Shown: positions 39,230 to 51,572, numbered from the stretch's first letter. The stretch is 64,000 nt of DNA from Zingiber officinale (GCF_018446385.1 NC_055996.1:13751317-13815316); one strand, 5' to 3'. The notes: generated from the sequence alone by a model not told the origin. A program made the numbers and translations.

Positions 39230-40581
39230 TGCGTGAACTACCCTTGGACACACCCTTTATATGAGAATTATTCTAGAGATAAAAGGGACTTTTTCCCTTA
39301 AGAGTAGTGGGCAACGTGGGCTTCCCCACATTCCCATTTCCTACATCTCCTATTCGTCCAAGGTAAGTCACTAACACTAGTTCATCCAGGTAAGTCACTA
39401 AGACTAGTTAGTCGCAAAGACTAAATAAGTCACATAGATTATATCAGAGTTTAGTCACAGAGACTATATTAGAACATCCAATTCATACTTAGAGAGAATG
39501 ATTCGTGCAACAACAAACACACTGAGCGATAGTTGCTAAGAAAATTGTTACATCTTACATAGTCGCTCTTCCAAATAAATTAGAGACATACTCATAATGA
39601 CACATAGCCTCTATCTCCTGGTGGCACATAGCATTTATCTAGGATTCATCCAATCTCTCAATGTCACACAACTATTATCTTGGAGATATCCATGTCTTGA
39701 TATCTACTCAGATTAAATAATTTTTATTTACATCAATATGAACATCTCTAATTCCTTATAATGACTATTATGTCAAGAACATGTTCCATATTCAATATTC
39801 ACAATCATTTCTATACATAACAGAAATGGGTCGACCAGTGAATAACATCAAAAGATGTAAATCTATTTAATCTTTCTTTTTAGCTAGAATCTATTCATCC
39901 TAATCAGTTGCTTTCCTAGTTATACTTCATAGACCGAATCATCTATAACCATAGGATACTTGCTAAAGTAGCAAACATTGATTAAGACTTCAAATAAATA
40001 ACTAAATAGTCACTAAGGGTAAAAACTGAGATTAACTTATAATCTTAAAGGTCTCACATAGTAGAGAAACAGGGATCCATTCTTCTATTACCTTTATTGT
40101 CGCAATAGTACATGTGGTATGAATCATATGCTATAATATTATTCTCTTTACTAAAAAGAGTGCATGTTTTCCTCAAATTTAACATCGTACAGATTTTGAT
40201 CTAGACATACCTAATGTCTAACTCTGAATTCAATATATGAATTCCAATCTAGCTTTCAACAAGTTTAGTAAATGGTGGGTTCATTTACTTCGATCATTAT
40301 TAACACATAAATGATCTCAACTTGATATAATTATCAAAGCGACCTTAACTTATGGATTTATCTTTGTTCACAGCTACATAAGTTGATCCATAAGCAACGG
40401 TCTTATCTCTATTTGTACTCAACAAACATAGATGATTGTCTATGTGAATGGACCAATCTCAACCTGCCAACATGCTCACCGAGATCTTATATGAATGTAA
40501 CAAAATCATATACACTGAATAAATTATGGTAAATTATACAATCAAATCATAATATCTTATTGTAATTATAATATTGTTACA
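39230..40581 (-). repeat. Probable 3' LTR of the Tork-like element
   Basis: RNase H coding ends near 40600. On the minus strand TGTAACAATATT starts just after a purine-rich run, a plausible LTR start at 40581. The far end is set only by the preceding gypsy-type LTR and is uncertain. It contains repeated 'gtcactaagactag'-like units at 39365-39480. Confidence 0.5.
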
Positions 40582-40599
40582 ATCTACGAAGTCCCAAAG

Positions 40600-41278
40600 A
40601 CTTTACATTTTCTTTAAATTACTCTTTAGTCATTGGCTTAGTAAAAAGATCTACAAACATAACACATGTAGGGACATACTCAAGAATTATTTTTCTTTTA
40701 GCCACAATATCCCTTACAGAGTTATATTTTATAGCTATATGCTTGTCTTTGCTGTGATATTTGGGATTCTTGGAAAAAACTATTGCAGCTTGACTGTCAT
40801 AGTAGACAATTACTGTACTCCTACTGTCCTCAGTAATCTTCAAATACTTCAAAAACCTTCTCAACTAGACTGCTTCTTGGACAACCGCTGAACATGCCAC
40901 ATATTCAGTTTCCATAGTTGACAAAGCTACACAAGCTTATTTCTTGCTGTTCCATGAGATGACGCCGCCATTCAACAAGAACGTATAGCATGATGTGAAT
41001 TTTCTATCATCCAGGTCCTCAACCCAATCTGCATCTAAATAACCTTTCAGACTCATATCTGATCCTTGAAAACAGAGACAATAATCTATTATCGCCTTCA
41101 GATATCTGAATATCCTTTTTACTGTCTTTTAGTGTCTTGGTTCTAGTTTTAATTGAAAGTGACTGACTAAGCCAACAACATAGCTGATATCAGGACATGT
41201 AATATAGTGTACATCAAACTACCAATAACACCGGCATATGATTTTTTATTCATTTTAACTATTTCCTCTAGAGTTTTG
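40600..41278 (-). pseudogene. Tork RT end and RNase H remnant
   Basis: Text read leftward includes 'KKSYAGVIGSLMY', a broken 'DISYVVGLVSHF', 'GYLDADWVEDLDDRKFTS', then 'YYDSQAAIVFSKNPKYHSK', 'IAIKYNSVRDIV' and 'DLFTKPMTKE', the usual copia C-terminus. The open piece is 40864-40619. Several stops interrupt the rest. Confidence 0.88.
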
Positions 41279-42043
41279 TGTTGGAACCCCAAGGTTGTTT
41301 TGGTGTGATCAACAAGTTAAGTTAAGTTCTGAGTTCGTTCTAAAGCTTTTGGACCAAGGCTATATTTATAGTCTTGGTCGGGCCGGGGCACCCTGAAGGG
41401 TTCCGGACGCCCTGGGGGGGGATAAACTTTATCCCCCAATGATCAGATTGAATCAAATCTCTGGTCAAAAGTCGGGTCCGGGCGTCCGGAATGGTTCCGG
41501 GCGCCCCAGAGCAAAAAGTCAACAGTAGTTGACTTTTTGTCCGGGACCTCTTCTCTGGTTCAGTCCCGCCTCGGTCCGGGTCTTCTGCTCCGGATCCGCT
41601 CGCTTGGGTGATCTCTGCTATACGGAATAGAGCTCACCCGAACCCAAGTTCCAGTCTTCTCGAGCAGGCTTCCCTCCGGCTTCTCGTCCCTCGGAATCGT
41701 CGCGTGCTTCCTTCTCGTCCACCAGCGTACTCATCTACAGTCTTCGTCCCTCAGTCGCACCCCGTGCCGACCTTCTCGCTAGCTGCATCTCTTGCTCCCC
41801 GAGCAATCTTCCGCTTCGGCTTTCGTCCCTCGGAACCATCACACACTTCCTTTTCATCCGCCGGTGTACTCATCTGCAGCACCTCGTCCCTCGGACGCAC
41901 CGCGTGCTGTCCTTCTCGCTAGCTGTGTCTTCCGCTCGAGTACCTGTGCTCCTAAGCTCCTGCACACTTAGACACAAGGTTAAAACAACACAGGACCTAA
42001 CTTAACTTGTTGATCACACCAAAACAACCTTGGGATTCCAACA
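41279..42043 (-). repeat. 3' LTR of the gag-only element
   Basis: 765 bp with unusually long inverted ends: the first 40 bases (ttggaa.cccaaggttgttttggtgtgatcaac..., read in parts) are the reverse complement of the last 40. It is preceded on the minus strand by a good polypurine tract. Confidence 0.8.
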
Positions 42044-42559
42044 ATCTCCCCCTTTTTGATGTGATCAACCCAAGTTAAGCTAGGGTCAAAAATAGACATG
42101 AATAATGAAATAATTTATATTGCTATAACATGCAACAAGATAGAAAAAATTAAATTTCAAAAAATTCTAATTTTCTACCTCCCCCTAGACTTATACTTTT
42201 TCTTCTCCCCCTTTGATCACATAAAAAATTGGGGTTGCAAATCTAAGGGTTGACACTTGAAAAATTATAGAAGTCTATTTCAATGATTTTCTAGAAAAAA
42301 TATTTTCAAGTCAAGGAAAAAATTTCTAAGTATTCATCATAAAGAATCTTTCTAAGCCCAAAACTTTATGCAAGAAAATTTAAGAAAATTGATAACATTA
42401 AAAAAAATTTCTCATGCATTTATTTTATTCTAATACTTTTATCAAAAAGTTTTAAATTTCCATTTTAATTTATCATAATTTCTTAAATTTGAAGCAAGAA
42501 AATTTGAACATGTAAAAATTTGTACAAATTGTAACATGTTATTTTCTATTGTATTTTGA

Positions 42560-43250
42560 ATTCCTAATTAGCAAAAATATTTTGATAGTATAAATTCTAA
42601 CTTAATAAAAATTTTCGACAATATAATTTGTAAAAATTCTTTCGGCATTGTCTTTACTTTGCAAAATTGTTTTAGAAAAATATTTTCTAATTTGCAGAAT
42701 CCATTCGACAAAATGTTTTGTAATTCAAAAAAAAATTTTGACAACAAAAATTCTGATTTGTAAAAATCTTTTGATGATTCTTTTAACAGTAGATTTCTTA
42801 ATCCGAAAAACTTTTTCGACGATTCAATTTCTAATAACAGTTTGTCGAGATACTTTAATCGACAAGTTATTTCTTTTATAGACTTTATTTCACAAAATTC
42901 TTTCGATAACATAATTTGTAATTCAAAAGAATATTCGAAATTTTTTTTTGGCAATATTTCTAACTTGCCAAATTCTTTTATCAAAATATTTTGTAATTCA
43001 TAAGAATCTTTCGTCGAAACATTTTGCAATTCGAAGAATTCTTTTGATAATATTTCTAATTTGCATAATTCTCTCGAAAAAATGTTTTGTAATTCACAAA
43101 AGTCTTTCGACAAAATTTCTAACTTGCAAAATTCTTTTGTCAAAATATTTTTTAATTTGCAAAATTATTTCAAAATGATTGGTAAACCGAAGCACTCTTT
43201 CGATAATTCAATTTTTAAATCGCAAAAATCTTCAGGCAACTTTTCTATTA
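42560..43250 (-). pseudogene. Repetitive gag tail (10-11-residue units)
   Basis: The open stretch 43143-42568 (191 residues) is built of units like 'KEFCKLEILS' and 'KDFCELQNIFS', alternating 10 and 11 residues, with Lys/Arg, Phe, Cys, Leu and Leu at fixed places. Reading upstream in the same frame through a few stops leads into the gag domain, so this is a C-terminal extension of gag, not a separate gene. The regular Leu and charged residues suggest a helical, coiled-coil-like rod. I know no named domain for it. Confidence 0.65.
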
Positions 43251-43279
43251 AATTAACCAGTTGTTCAGAGGGTAGAGGT

Positions 43280-43830
43280 CATACCTTACTTATCTCATCG
43301 GTCGTTGGTTCTCCCCCTGTTGAATTACTTTCTTCCGAAGATTCTCCCCCTTCATCGATGCTCATTGAGGAAGGGCTTTCTGTGTCCTTGGGATGAACTT
43401 CGGCAGTTTCGCCAGTTTCTTCATTCTCGGACTATTCTATCGGTGGTTTGGTGTCCATTGAGTTGTTGGCTTCCAAAGGTTCTTTGTAGAGCTTTAAGAA
43501 CTTCTCCCACAGTTCTTTTGCGCTTTTGTATTCTCCGACTCTGTTGATATCTTCATTTGGTATTACGGTTAGAATGTGAAATTCTACCCGACCGTTTGCC
43601 ATATACTCGTTACGTTGCTTCTCGTTCTAGAGGCGTTTATCGAGTCCTTCTCCATTTGTTGTCTTTGGTGCTTCGAAACCAGATTTCAATATTAAAGAAA
43701 TAACAAAAATCTAAATTTAAATATACCTCCATTTTTTGTTTCCAAACAAAAAACTCCCCCTCGAATGTAGGTGGGTAGACGCTATCTCCGGCCATCGTTT
43801 TGTTGCTTCAGAAGGCGGTTAGTCCTTCTT
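43280..43830 (-). pseudogene. Gag remnant of the gag-only element
   Basis: Starts 'MAGDSVYPPTFEGEFFVWKQ' at about 43796 and continues, after a frameshift and stops near 43630, with 'EFHILTVIPNEDINRVGEY' and 'SAKELWEKFLKLYKE', the copia gag (SIRE-like) pattern 'ANGR..A..LWEKL...YE'. An acidic Ser-rich segment with 'EGGESSEESNSTGGE' follows, before a stop and the repetitive tail. Confidence 0.75.
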
Positions 43831-43855
43831 GAAGCGTCTCAACTCTGATACCACT

Positions 43856-44652
43856 TGTAGTACCGTTGCGGCCGGTTAGGAGGCGGTTGTTGGATAGCCC
43901 TGTAAAATAAAAACAAACAACCCTTCCTCGAACTCTTTAAGCTAACACTTGCATAATAAACAGAGTAGATAAATAAAACATTAAAAGAACGAGGCACAAG
44001 ATATTTACTTGGTTACAACCGATGTAGTTGTTAATCCAAGGAAGATTAAGCGCTAAAAAAACTCCTTCAGACGGAGAAGCCTCTTACAACGTTTAGGCAC
44101 AGAAAATAGAAGCTCAACTACAACTAGAATCATTCAAGCGTTGGAATTACAAGTTCTGAGTTCGTTCTAAAGCTTCTAGACCAAGGCTATATTTATAGCC
44201 TTGGTCGGGGCGCCCCGAAGGGTTCCGGGGTCGGAGATTTGACTTGATCTGATCGTTGGGGGATAAAGTTTATCCCCCCCAGGGCACCCGGAACCCTTCC
44301 AGGCACCCCGACCAAGGCTATAAATATAGCCTTGGTCTAGAAGCTTTTGAACGAACTCATTACTTGTAATTCCAACGCTTGTGCGCTTCTAGTTGTAGTT
44401 AAGCTTCTATTTTCTATGCCTAAACGCTGTAAGAGGCTTCTCCGCCTGAAGGAGTTTTTAGTGCTTCAACTTCCTTGGATTAACAACCACATCGGTTGTA
44501 ACCAAGTAAACACTCGTGCCTCTTCCTTTATGTTTTATTTCTTTTATATTCTAATGCAAGTGTTAGCTTAAAGAGTTCGAGGAAGGGCTGTTTGTTTTTA
44601 TTTTACAGGGCTATCCAACAACCCCCTCCTAGCCGGCCCCAACGGTCCAACA
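43856..44652 (-). repeat. 5' LTR of the gag-only element, an 0.8-kb palindrome
   Basis: The two halves (about 43856-44235 and 44270-44652) are reverse complements of each other with scattered differences. Marker blocks include 'ttggatagccctgtaaaat' with 'attttacagggctatccaa', and 'accaaggctatatttatag' with its complement near 44320. The centre is near 44250. The whole LTR could fold into one long hairpin. Confidence 0.85.
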
Positions 44653-44779
44653 TTTTGGGACACATACTCTTGCTCAAAATAGTATCTTTCACAATAGGTG
44701 TATATTCTATCTTCCAATTAGACATGCTAAAATGATGTAACATCTTATTTATATAAGACTCTTGTGACATACCCAAAAG
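44653..44779 (-). pseudogene. Tork RT fragment between two insertions
   Basis: 127 bp encoding 'GMSQESYINKMLHHFSM' and 'EYTPIVKDTILSKSMCP'-type text, the segment that normally joins the RT end to the 'GSLMY' motif in Tork-like copia. It is bounded by TTTTG (end of the gag-only insertion) and AAAAG (start of the Tekay insertion). Confidence 0.88.
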
Positions 44780-47480
44780 TGTCACGCCCCAGGTAGTCTC
44801 TGTCAGAAGAAATTTCGGCAGCATCTCCCCTGTATGGGTGACAATATGAAATTTCCTACAATGCCCTCAGGGCCACATATACCTCACCCAACACGGTCGG
44901 AACAATAACAATAAATATTAAGCAAGCACCCACACAGTTTAATAGTATAAACCAAACATAAGCAACGATAAGGAAAATATCTCAAATATCCTACTCAACT
45001 ACACCCATAAAACTCAAATCATAAGTCCTACTCAACTACACCCATAAAACTAAAATCACCAGCATACATCCAAACGAAAACTCATCGACAACAAGGGATC
45101 CTACAAGATCCAAGTGCCAAAAGATACAAGTCTAAAAACATATACGATAACATAATAAGAAAACCAATGAGAAGATCCAAAACAGAAATCCTCGCAACCT
45201 GGAGGGAAAACTAGCGACTGGAACTCCTCCGGACAGCCTCAACCTGAAATGGTAATAATTGGGGGGAGGTGAGTCTAACACTTAGCGGATACCTAGTTGA
45301 CATGTATAGTAAATAATAACCAGCAATGATAAATATGCATACAGTCTCCAGAAGTAATGAGACAATGCACAATTGAAGATAAGGGAGAAACTGTACTCAC
45401 CAGGACCTCCTATCAGGATAACAAGGTCGTCAGACCGAAAATACATGTCCTTGTATGCATGTCAATCATATGCATCCATCCAATATGTAGCAAATAAAGT
45501 GCAGTAAATACAAGCAATAAATGCATCATGCATATATGCCAATGACATGTCCTGGTCACCCCTGATACCAGTTAGCCATCTCACACATGATGGTGAGACC
45601 GAGTGGGTAGGGCTGTGACAACCGTGCACTCTGCCATCACTGCTCCTGATGAGTGACCGAGTGGACGGGATGCTGTCGGAGTACACCTATTCTCTTACCC
45701 CAAATCATAAGTGGGGGAGCACAATGCTCTCATCTCCCTGAGACAATCCAGAGGAGGGATCCCTACCGGCTACCACGCTGCGTCACACTACCCATAAGAG
45801 GACCAACGGAGCCAAACAGAGCAAATCTGTCTACCGGCTACCACGCTGCGTCACACTACCCAAAAGTGGACTAGCGGAGCCTAACAGAGCATAAATGCCA
45901 CACACCCTGCCTGATATACCATTAACCCATGAGTGGTTGTGTGTGCAGATCCATGTAACTGGTGATGCACTCAACAATAATGGAGTCGACTATCGCACAA
46001 CATGCAATCATGCGAGATGATTCATAACACTAAGCATAGAAATATCATGATCATATCTACCTCCATAAAAACATGTACCAAATACGTGGATCAAATAATA
46101 TGATCTAGGTACACAGGTCAAGTATGGTATCTAACCAGTTCGGTATATCATAAGGCATGTAATGTCACTACCTCTATAACATAAATAATAAACAGGACAT
46201 GATTGCTAAACAAGTAACAAACAAAACATGCTCGGAAACAAATAGTGACATGTCGATGCAGATATAAAAATAATTATTACTACTTGTTAAAATCTACTAA
46301 GTATATCAATATGACATATCAAAATAGATAAGTCAAGGTACCCGCCTCCAATAGAAAGGTCCAATTCGAAATAGATCCCTCGCCGAGACATCGTCTCGAA
46401 TCAAAGTCCTGTACCAATCAATGTGTATATTTTATTTAGCTAAATTCAAATAAGTAGCTAAATAAAATCTCTAACACTAATTAGGAGAAAATCCTAATCA
46501 ACACATAAATATAAACCTAATTCACATTTAACGAATTTGTATCAAATTCCCCTACACCTTACCTCAATACCTAGCCACTGTTAACGCTGGAACAAGATGG
46601 TTGTTGATCCACATCACACAACACTTGGTTGGAATCCACCCTTACTGCTCTAATTAAGAACAGAAGGTCCAGATTCATCAAGGCAACATAAAGAAAACGT
46701 AATTTGAGAAACTTACTGGTAGCACTGACCTTGACACCTTCTCCGTGATCAAACCATCCAAAACCTAACCAATATAGGTGTGCCAATCTGCTATGAAAAG
46801 GGATCTCGCTGCCACATTACCGGATCAAGAAAGAAATCAACAACTCCAGACACTAATCAATCCTATAGAGATCAGCTACCCAATCATAAACAGTGTTAGG
46901 GCACAGGGCCAGAGAGGATCAAAAGAAAATGACTCAAGAACCTACCCTTGTCATCGGCGCACTCTCCCGATCCCCGTCGATCTTGGGCACGGCAACTGCG
47001 GCTAGGGCACAGTGAGATGAGGGCTGGCGTTGGCCCTTCCTTCCGGCGATCGGGCGGTGGCTCGAGGTCTAGGGATCCACGTTGGTGCAAGGAGGATTGG
47101 GGCAGAGGCGAAGAGGAGCTTCGGCATCACGGGAGCCAAAGGGGAAAAGAAAGAGAAAGGGTTGCCACTGCTCGGGCTGAGGAGAGGGGTTTTGTACGCT
47201 CGGGGAGAAGAGGAATAGACGTGAGCGGTGGCTGCGCGTCAGTTGGAGAAGAAGAAACCGACGACGAGGTGCGGGTCAAGGAAGGAAAATGGGGGAAGAG
47301 AAATAAAAGAAAAAGAAACCAAAACTTTTCCTCGTTCAATGGGGTAGCCTAAACAGGCTTTCCCGTGACCCATATTTATCCCCGTAACCTAAGATATACG
47401 AGCTCCGAAAATTTTTCGAAAAATTTCTAAAAATTTTGAAAAATTCCCTTATGATTATTTGCCCTTTTCGGTATTTTACA
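44780..47480 (-). repeat. 3' LTR of the Tekay element
   Basis: Aligns with 58117-60832 along its whole length. Next to it, at 47481-47490, 'ttctccccca' is the reverse complement of the polypurine tract. The GC-rich ORFs at 46948-47352 belong to this LTR. Confidence 0.9.
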
Positions 47481-47590
47481 TTCTCCCCCACTAATAAAAA
47501 TTTGGTCCCCTAATTTCGTTATCTGCCATCAGCAAGTACTAGCAACAGATAAAGAGTATAAATGTTGTACGATAAATTAATCCACATACC

Positions 47591-48310
47591 TCAAGTGAAA
47601 AGATGGGGGTATCGAGCTCGGATCGTATCCTCGAGCTCCCAATTATCCACCTTGTCCAAATGATGCTGCCATCTGACTTTAACCATCCGGATAGTCTTGT
47701 TCCGCAACTGACGCTCTTTCTGGTCCAGAATCCGTACCAGAACCTCCTCATAGGTAACGTCAGGCTGAATAGGAACTGGTATATCTGACAGCACATGTGC
47801 TGGGTCGGCTACGTATCTCCTCAACATAGATATATGAAATACATCGTGCAGGCTTGCCAGAGCCGGTGGTAGCGTCAAGCGATAAGCTACTGCTCTAATC
47901 CTCTCTAAGATCTGGAAAGACCCAATATATCGTGGAGCTAGCTTATCTCGGAGGTCAAATCTCTTCACCCCTTTCGTGGGTGAAACTCTCAGAAATACAT
48001 TGTCGCCAGTAGAGAACTCCAGAGGTCTGCGCCTCCGATCAGCATAACTCTTCTGGCGGTCCTGTGCCTCTAACATCCTCCGTCTGATAGTACGGACCAA
48101 CTTTGCCTCTTGCTGAGCTCTATGAGGCCCTAGTAGTTGGGCTTCCCCAACCTCGACCCAGAGGGTGGATGTCTGACAAGGCCTACCATACAACACTTCA
48201 AACGGTGCCATCTGGATAGCCGAATGAAAGCTGTTGTTGTAGGTGAACTCTACCAATGGAAAATGATTCTTCCAACTGCCTCCAAAATCCAATACACAAG
48301 ATCTCAGCAA
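47591..48310 (-). pseudogene. Tekay integrase C-terminus with chromodomain-like tail
   Basis: A 239-residue open stretch: 'FPLVEFTYNNSFHSAIQMAPFE' and 'LYGRPC' (end of the integrase core), then 'GDNVFLRVSPTKGVKRF' and 'KLAPRYIGSFQILERI' (the GPF/Y-type module). It ends with 'EEVLVRILDQKERQLRNK' and 'VKVRWQHH', a Tekay-type chromodomain that in this clade guides insertion towards heterochromatin. This is the longest intact piece of the element. Confidence 0.9.
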
Positions 48311-48319
48311 GTCCTCTAG

Positions 48320-48981
48320 AGTTTAAATGGTCTGCGCTGACTGTCCATCTGTCTGCGGATAGAAAGCTGTACTGAAACGGAGCTAAGTGCCCAAGGCCTG
48401 CTGCAGACTCTGCCAGAATCGGGACGTGAACCGAGGGTCTCTATTTGAAATAATACTCAAAGGAACTCCATGTAATCTGATGATCTCTCGGCAATATAGA
48501 TCTGCCAATCGATCTAGGGAATCAGTCTTTCGGATCGCTAAGAAGTGCGCCAATTTGGTTAATCGATAACGATTACCCAAATCACGTCATGACCTTGTCT
48601 GTCCTAGGCAAACCCACCACAAAATCCATGGTAATATGTTCCCATTTGCACTCAGGAATAGGAATCCACTGAAGTAATCCGGTAGGTCTCTGGTGTTCAG
48701 CCTTCACCTGCTGACAGATTAGACATCTAGCTACAAATTCCGCGATGTCTTTCTTCATGCCGTTCCACCAATAAGAATGTCTCAAATCTCGATACATGCG
48801 GGTCCCACCTGGGTGGATCATCTGCAGCGATGAGCCTCCTGAAGTAGCTCTTGCAAGATCGGATAAGACTAAGGTACGCATAATCTGTCTCGGAAATATA
48901 TAATACCCTCCTCATCTCGAGTGAACTCCGTCTGCTGCCCGGAAGCCATCTGGCTGCTAATGGACTGTAAGTGCTGATCAT
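48320..48981 (-). pseudogene. Tekay integrase N-terminal and core remnant
   Basis: The piece 48881-48582 has '[17 protein letters not shown]', '[19 protein letters not shown]' (zinc-binding HHCC) and '[13 protein letters not shown]' (first catalytic Asp). 48580-48383 has '[17 protein letters not shown]' and '[17 protein letters not shown]' (second Asp). The two are out of frame with each other, with further stops. Confidence 0.88.
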
Positions 48982-49060
48982 CGGCCTGGGCCTCTCGGAT
49001 CCTCGTCCTGATTGACGACTGAGTAACCATGGTAACCAACATACCCTGCTCTGTCCGTCC

Positions 49061-50683
49061 CTACTCGTAAAGGCCCAACTCGGAAAAACCCTGAATCAAG
49101 TCCGTGACTGAAGCTCGGTGGCAAGCCAAAGTCCCTCTGGACTTCCTGCTGAGCGCATCGGCAACTACATTAGCTTTCCCCAGGTGGTAGCTAATGGTAC
49201 AATCGTAATCCTTCAGGAACTCCATCAATTTCCTCTGTCGGAGATTAAGCTCCTTCTGAGTGAACAGATATTTGAGACTCTTATGATCTATGAGAATCTC
49301 AAATGTAATGTCGTACAGATGATGCCGCCAAATCTTCAAAGCAAATATAATGACGACCAACTCCAGATCATGAACTGGGTAATCCTTCTCATGCTCCTTC
49401 AACTGACGAGAAGCATAGGAGACTACTCTGCCGTGCTACATCAGAATAACGCCCAAACCCTGAAGAGATGCGTTACTGTAAAGTACGAATCCATCCTCTC
49501 CAGCGGGCAAAACCAAAACTGGAGCCGACACTAATCTCCGCTTTATCTCCTGGAAGCTGGTCTCGCAGGCCTCGGACCACGTGAACTTCACGCCTTTCCT
49601 GGTCAGGTGTGTCAGTGGCATAGCTATGCGGGAGAAACCCTCGACAAAATGTCTGTAATATCCAGCCAGCCCCAAGAAATTGTCGATCTCCTGTACTGAT
49701 TTCGGCTGCTCCCAACTGGTGACAGCCTCAATCTTCTGAGAGTCTACTGAAATACCTCGTCTAGAAACCACATGACCCAGAAAACCGACTGAGGGTAGCC
49801 AAAACACACACTTGTTGAACTTCGCATATAGTCGATGTCGTCGAAGAGTCTCCAAGACTATACGAAGATGTTGTGCATGCTTCTCCTCAGAACGCGATTA
49901 GATTAAAATGTCATCGATGAAAATGACAACGAACTGATCCAAATACTCCAGAAAGATGCGGTTTATCAAATCCATAAATACCGCTGGAGCATTGGTAAGC
50001 CCAAATGGCATTACCAAGAATTCATAGTGTCTATATCTGGTACGGAATGCTGTCTTATGAATATCATATTCTTTAACTCTCAGCTGATGATATCCAGACT
50101 GCAGATCAATCTTAGAATACACTGATGTACCTCTAAGCTAATCAAATAAATCCTCAATCTGAGGAAAGGGGTACTTATTTATGAGGGTTATTGCATTCTG
50201 CTGTCTGTAATCGATGCACAACCTCAGAGTACCATCTTTCTTCTTGACAAATAATACCAGAGAACCCCATGGAGAAGTACTAGGGCATATAAATCCCCTG
50301 TTTAAAAGCTTCTGGAGTTGAACCTTCAGTTCGTTCAACTCTTTTGGTACTATACGGTAATGAGCTTTCGATGTCGGCGCGGTTCCCGTAATCAACTCAA
50401 TAGAAAACTCTACTTGCCTTCTGGGAGGCAACCCTGGTAGCTCCTCTGGAAATACATCCGGATACTCTCGGACTACTGGAACATCAGAGAGTTGAGAACT
50501 ACTGTCATCTTCAGTATGAATCAAAGATAACAGAAAAACCCTGACAACCATGTGACAGCAGTTTTTGTGTCTGAATCGCTGAAATGATCGATATGCCATC
50601 GTTCCTAATGCTAGTGAAATCCCACGAGGGTTAGTTCGGAGGACGGAATGTGACCACCCTCGTCTGACAATCAACAGTGGCAT
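49061..50683 (-). pseudogene. Tekay reverse transcriptase and RNase H
   Basis: Read leftward: '[14 protein letters not shown]' (50470), '[19 protein letters not shown]', a stop at about 50137, '[15 protein letters not shown]', '[18 protein letters not shown]' and the catalytic box 'FIDDILI' (49900). A stop, then 'FLGHVVSRRGISVD', 'FLGLAGYYRHFVEGFS', RNase H '[19 protein letters not shown]', '[20 protein letters not shown]' and '[13 protein letters not shown]'. At least three in-frame stops break it. Confidence 0.92.
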
Positions 50684-50843
50684 GATATGCTGTCAACCAA
50701 TCCATGCCAAGAATAATATCAAACTCGACCATTTCCAACACTAATAAATCAACCACGAGTATCATGTTGCCAAAATCTAACGAGCAACCTTTGACCTCCT
50801 GAGTGACATCCAATGTATCACCGGACGGTAGGGAGATGGTCAG

Positions 50844-51062
50844 TCACTGCGGTCTATGAGTAGGTAGTCTACCTATGTCCCTCATGAAGGCATGGGAAAT
50901 AAAAGAATGCGAGCTACCAGTATCTATCAGCATATTAGCGGATAATGAATAAAGTAAAACCATACCTCGGAAAACGGATCCGTCGGCCCGCTGTGCATCC
51001 TCTCTGGTAACCGCATGAATACGTCCAGTCTCTGGCGGTGGTGGAGGTGGTAGTGCTGCCAA
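50844..51062 (-). pseudogene. Tekay aspartic protease remnant
   Basis: 72-residue open piece: Pro-rich start, 'RIHAVTREDAQRADG' linker, then 'ANMLIDTGSSHSFIS', the active-site DTG-S-H-S-F of gypsy proteases. The C-terminal half continues in another frame to 50631 ('FDIILGMDWL'). Confidence 0.88.
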
Positions 51063-51530
51063 AGGGTGCTGCGCCTGAGTCTGAGCCTGCCACTATCACG
51101 GTACCGGGTATTGAGCTAGAGACGGATATGTAGGCTGCGACTGATAATGTACTGGTAGCTGGGACTGCGTCTAGTACTGAACCAGCGGCTGGGGCTGCAG
51201 ATACTGGACTAGGGACTGAGGCTGTGATTGGTACTAAACCAGTGGCTAGGGCTACAACTGATACTTAGGTCCCACATTAGAACCCTGTGGTACCATAAGG
51301 GCACTGGAGTGCTCCTGTCCATGCATGCCATATGCAGCTGCTGCCGGACGAGCTATCCTTTGCTGGCTATGCCAAGATTGGGCTCTCTGCCCTCCTCGAT
51401 AAGTCCTTGTCTGATTGGGGTATCCTCCATGACCAAACACTCCGGAAGTCATATGCTGAGCCTTCAACGAACAATCTCAGCTCAGGTTCCCGGGCAGTTT
51501 GCAATAATAGAAAACTGACAGTTCCAGGGA

Positions 51531-51572
51531 GCAGGCTGTAGTGAGGTGGTCTCTAGACCCACATCTAGTGCA
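51531..51572 (-). pseudogene. Tekay gag zinc knuckle
   Basis: Fourteen codons give Cys-x2-Cys-x4-His-x4-Cys (CTRCGSRDHLTTAC), the nucleic-acid-binding knuckle of gag. It starts three bases from the target duplication of the solo LTR at 51580, which severs it from the rest of gag. Confidence 0.85.

Larger units (their letters stand above)
41279..44652 (-). mobile_element. Gag-only copia element with unlike LTRs
   Basis: Begins TGTTGGAACC and ends ...GGTCCAACA, flanked by TTTTG at 41274-41278 and 44653-44657. The interrupted Tork protein text resumes exactly across it. On the minus strand: 5' LTR (44652-43856), tRNA-Met primer site TGGTATCAGAG near 43850, gag (43830-43280), a repetitive gag tail (43250-42560), a polypurine tract AAAAAGGGGGAGAT (42044-42057), 3' LTR (42043-41279). 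There is no pol. The 3' LTR starts like a SIRE LTR (TGTTGGAATCCCAAGG), whereas the 5' LTR starts TGTTGGACCGTTGGGG. They share only a central block around 'accaaggctatatttatag' and the Gly/Pro-like GC segment. Confidence 0.82.

Noticed and set aside
46948-47352. 134-residue ORF in the Tekay 3' LTR
   Set aside because: The matching place in the other LTR (60362-60607) has a different frame structure, so it is not kept as protein.
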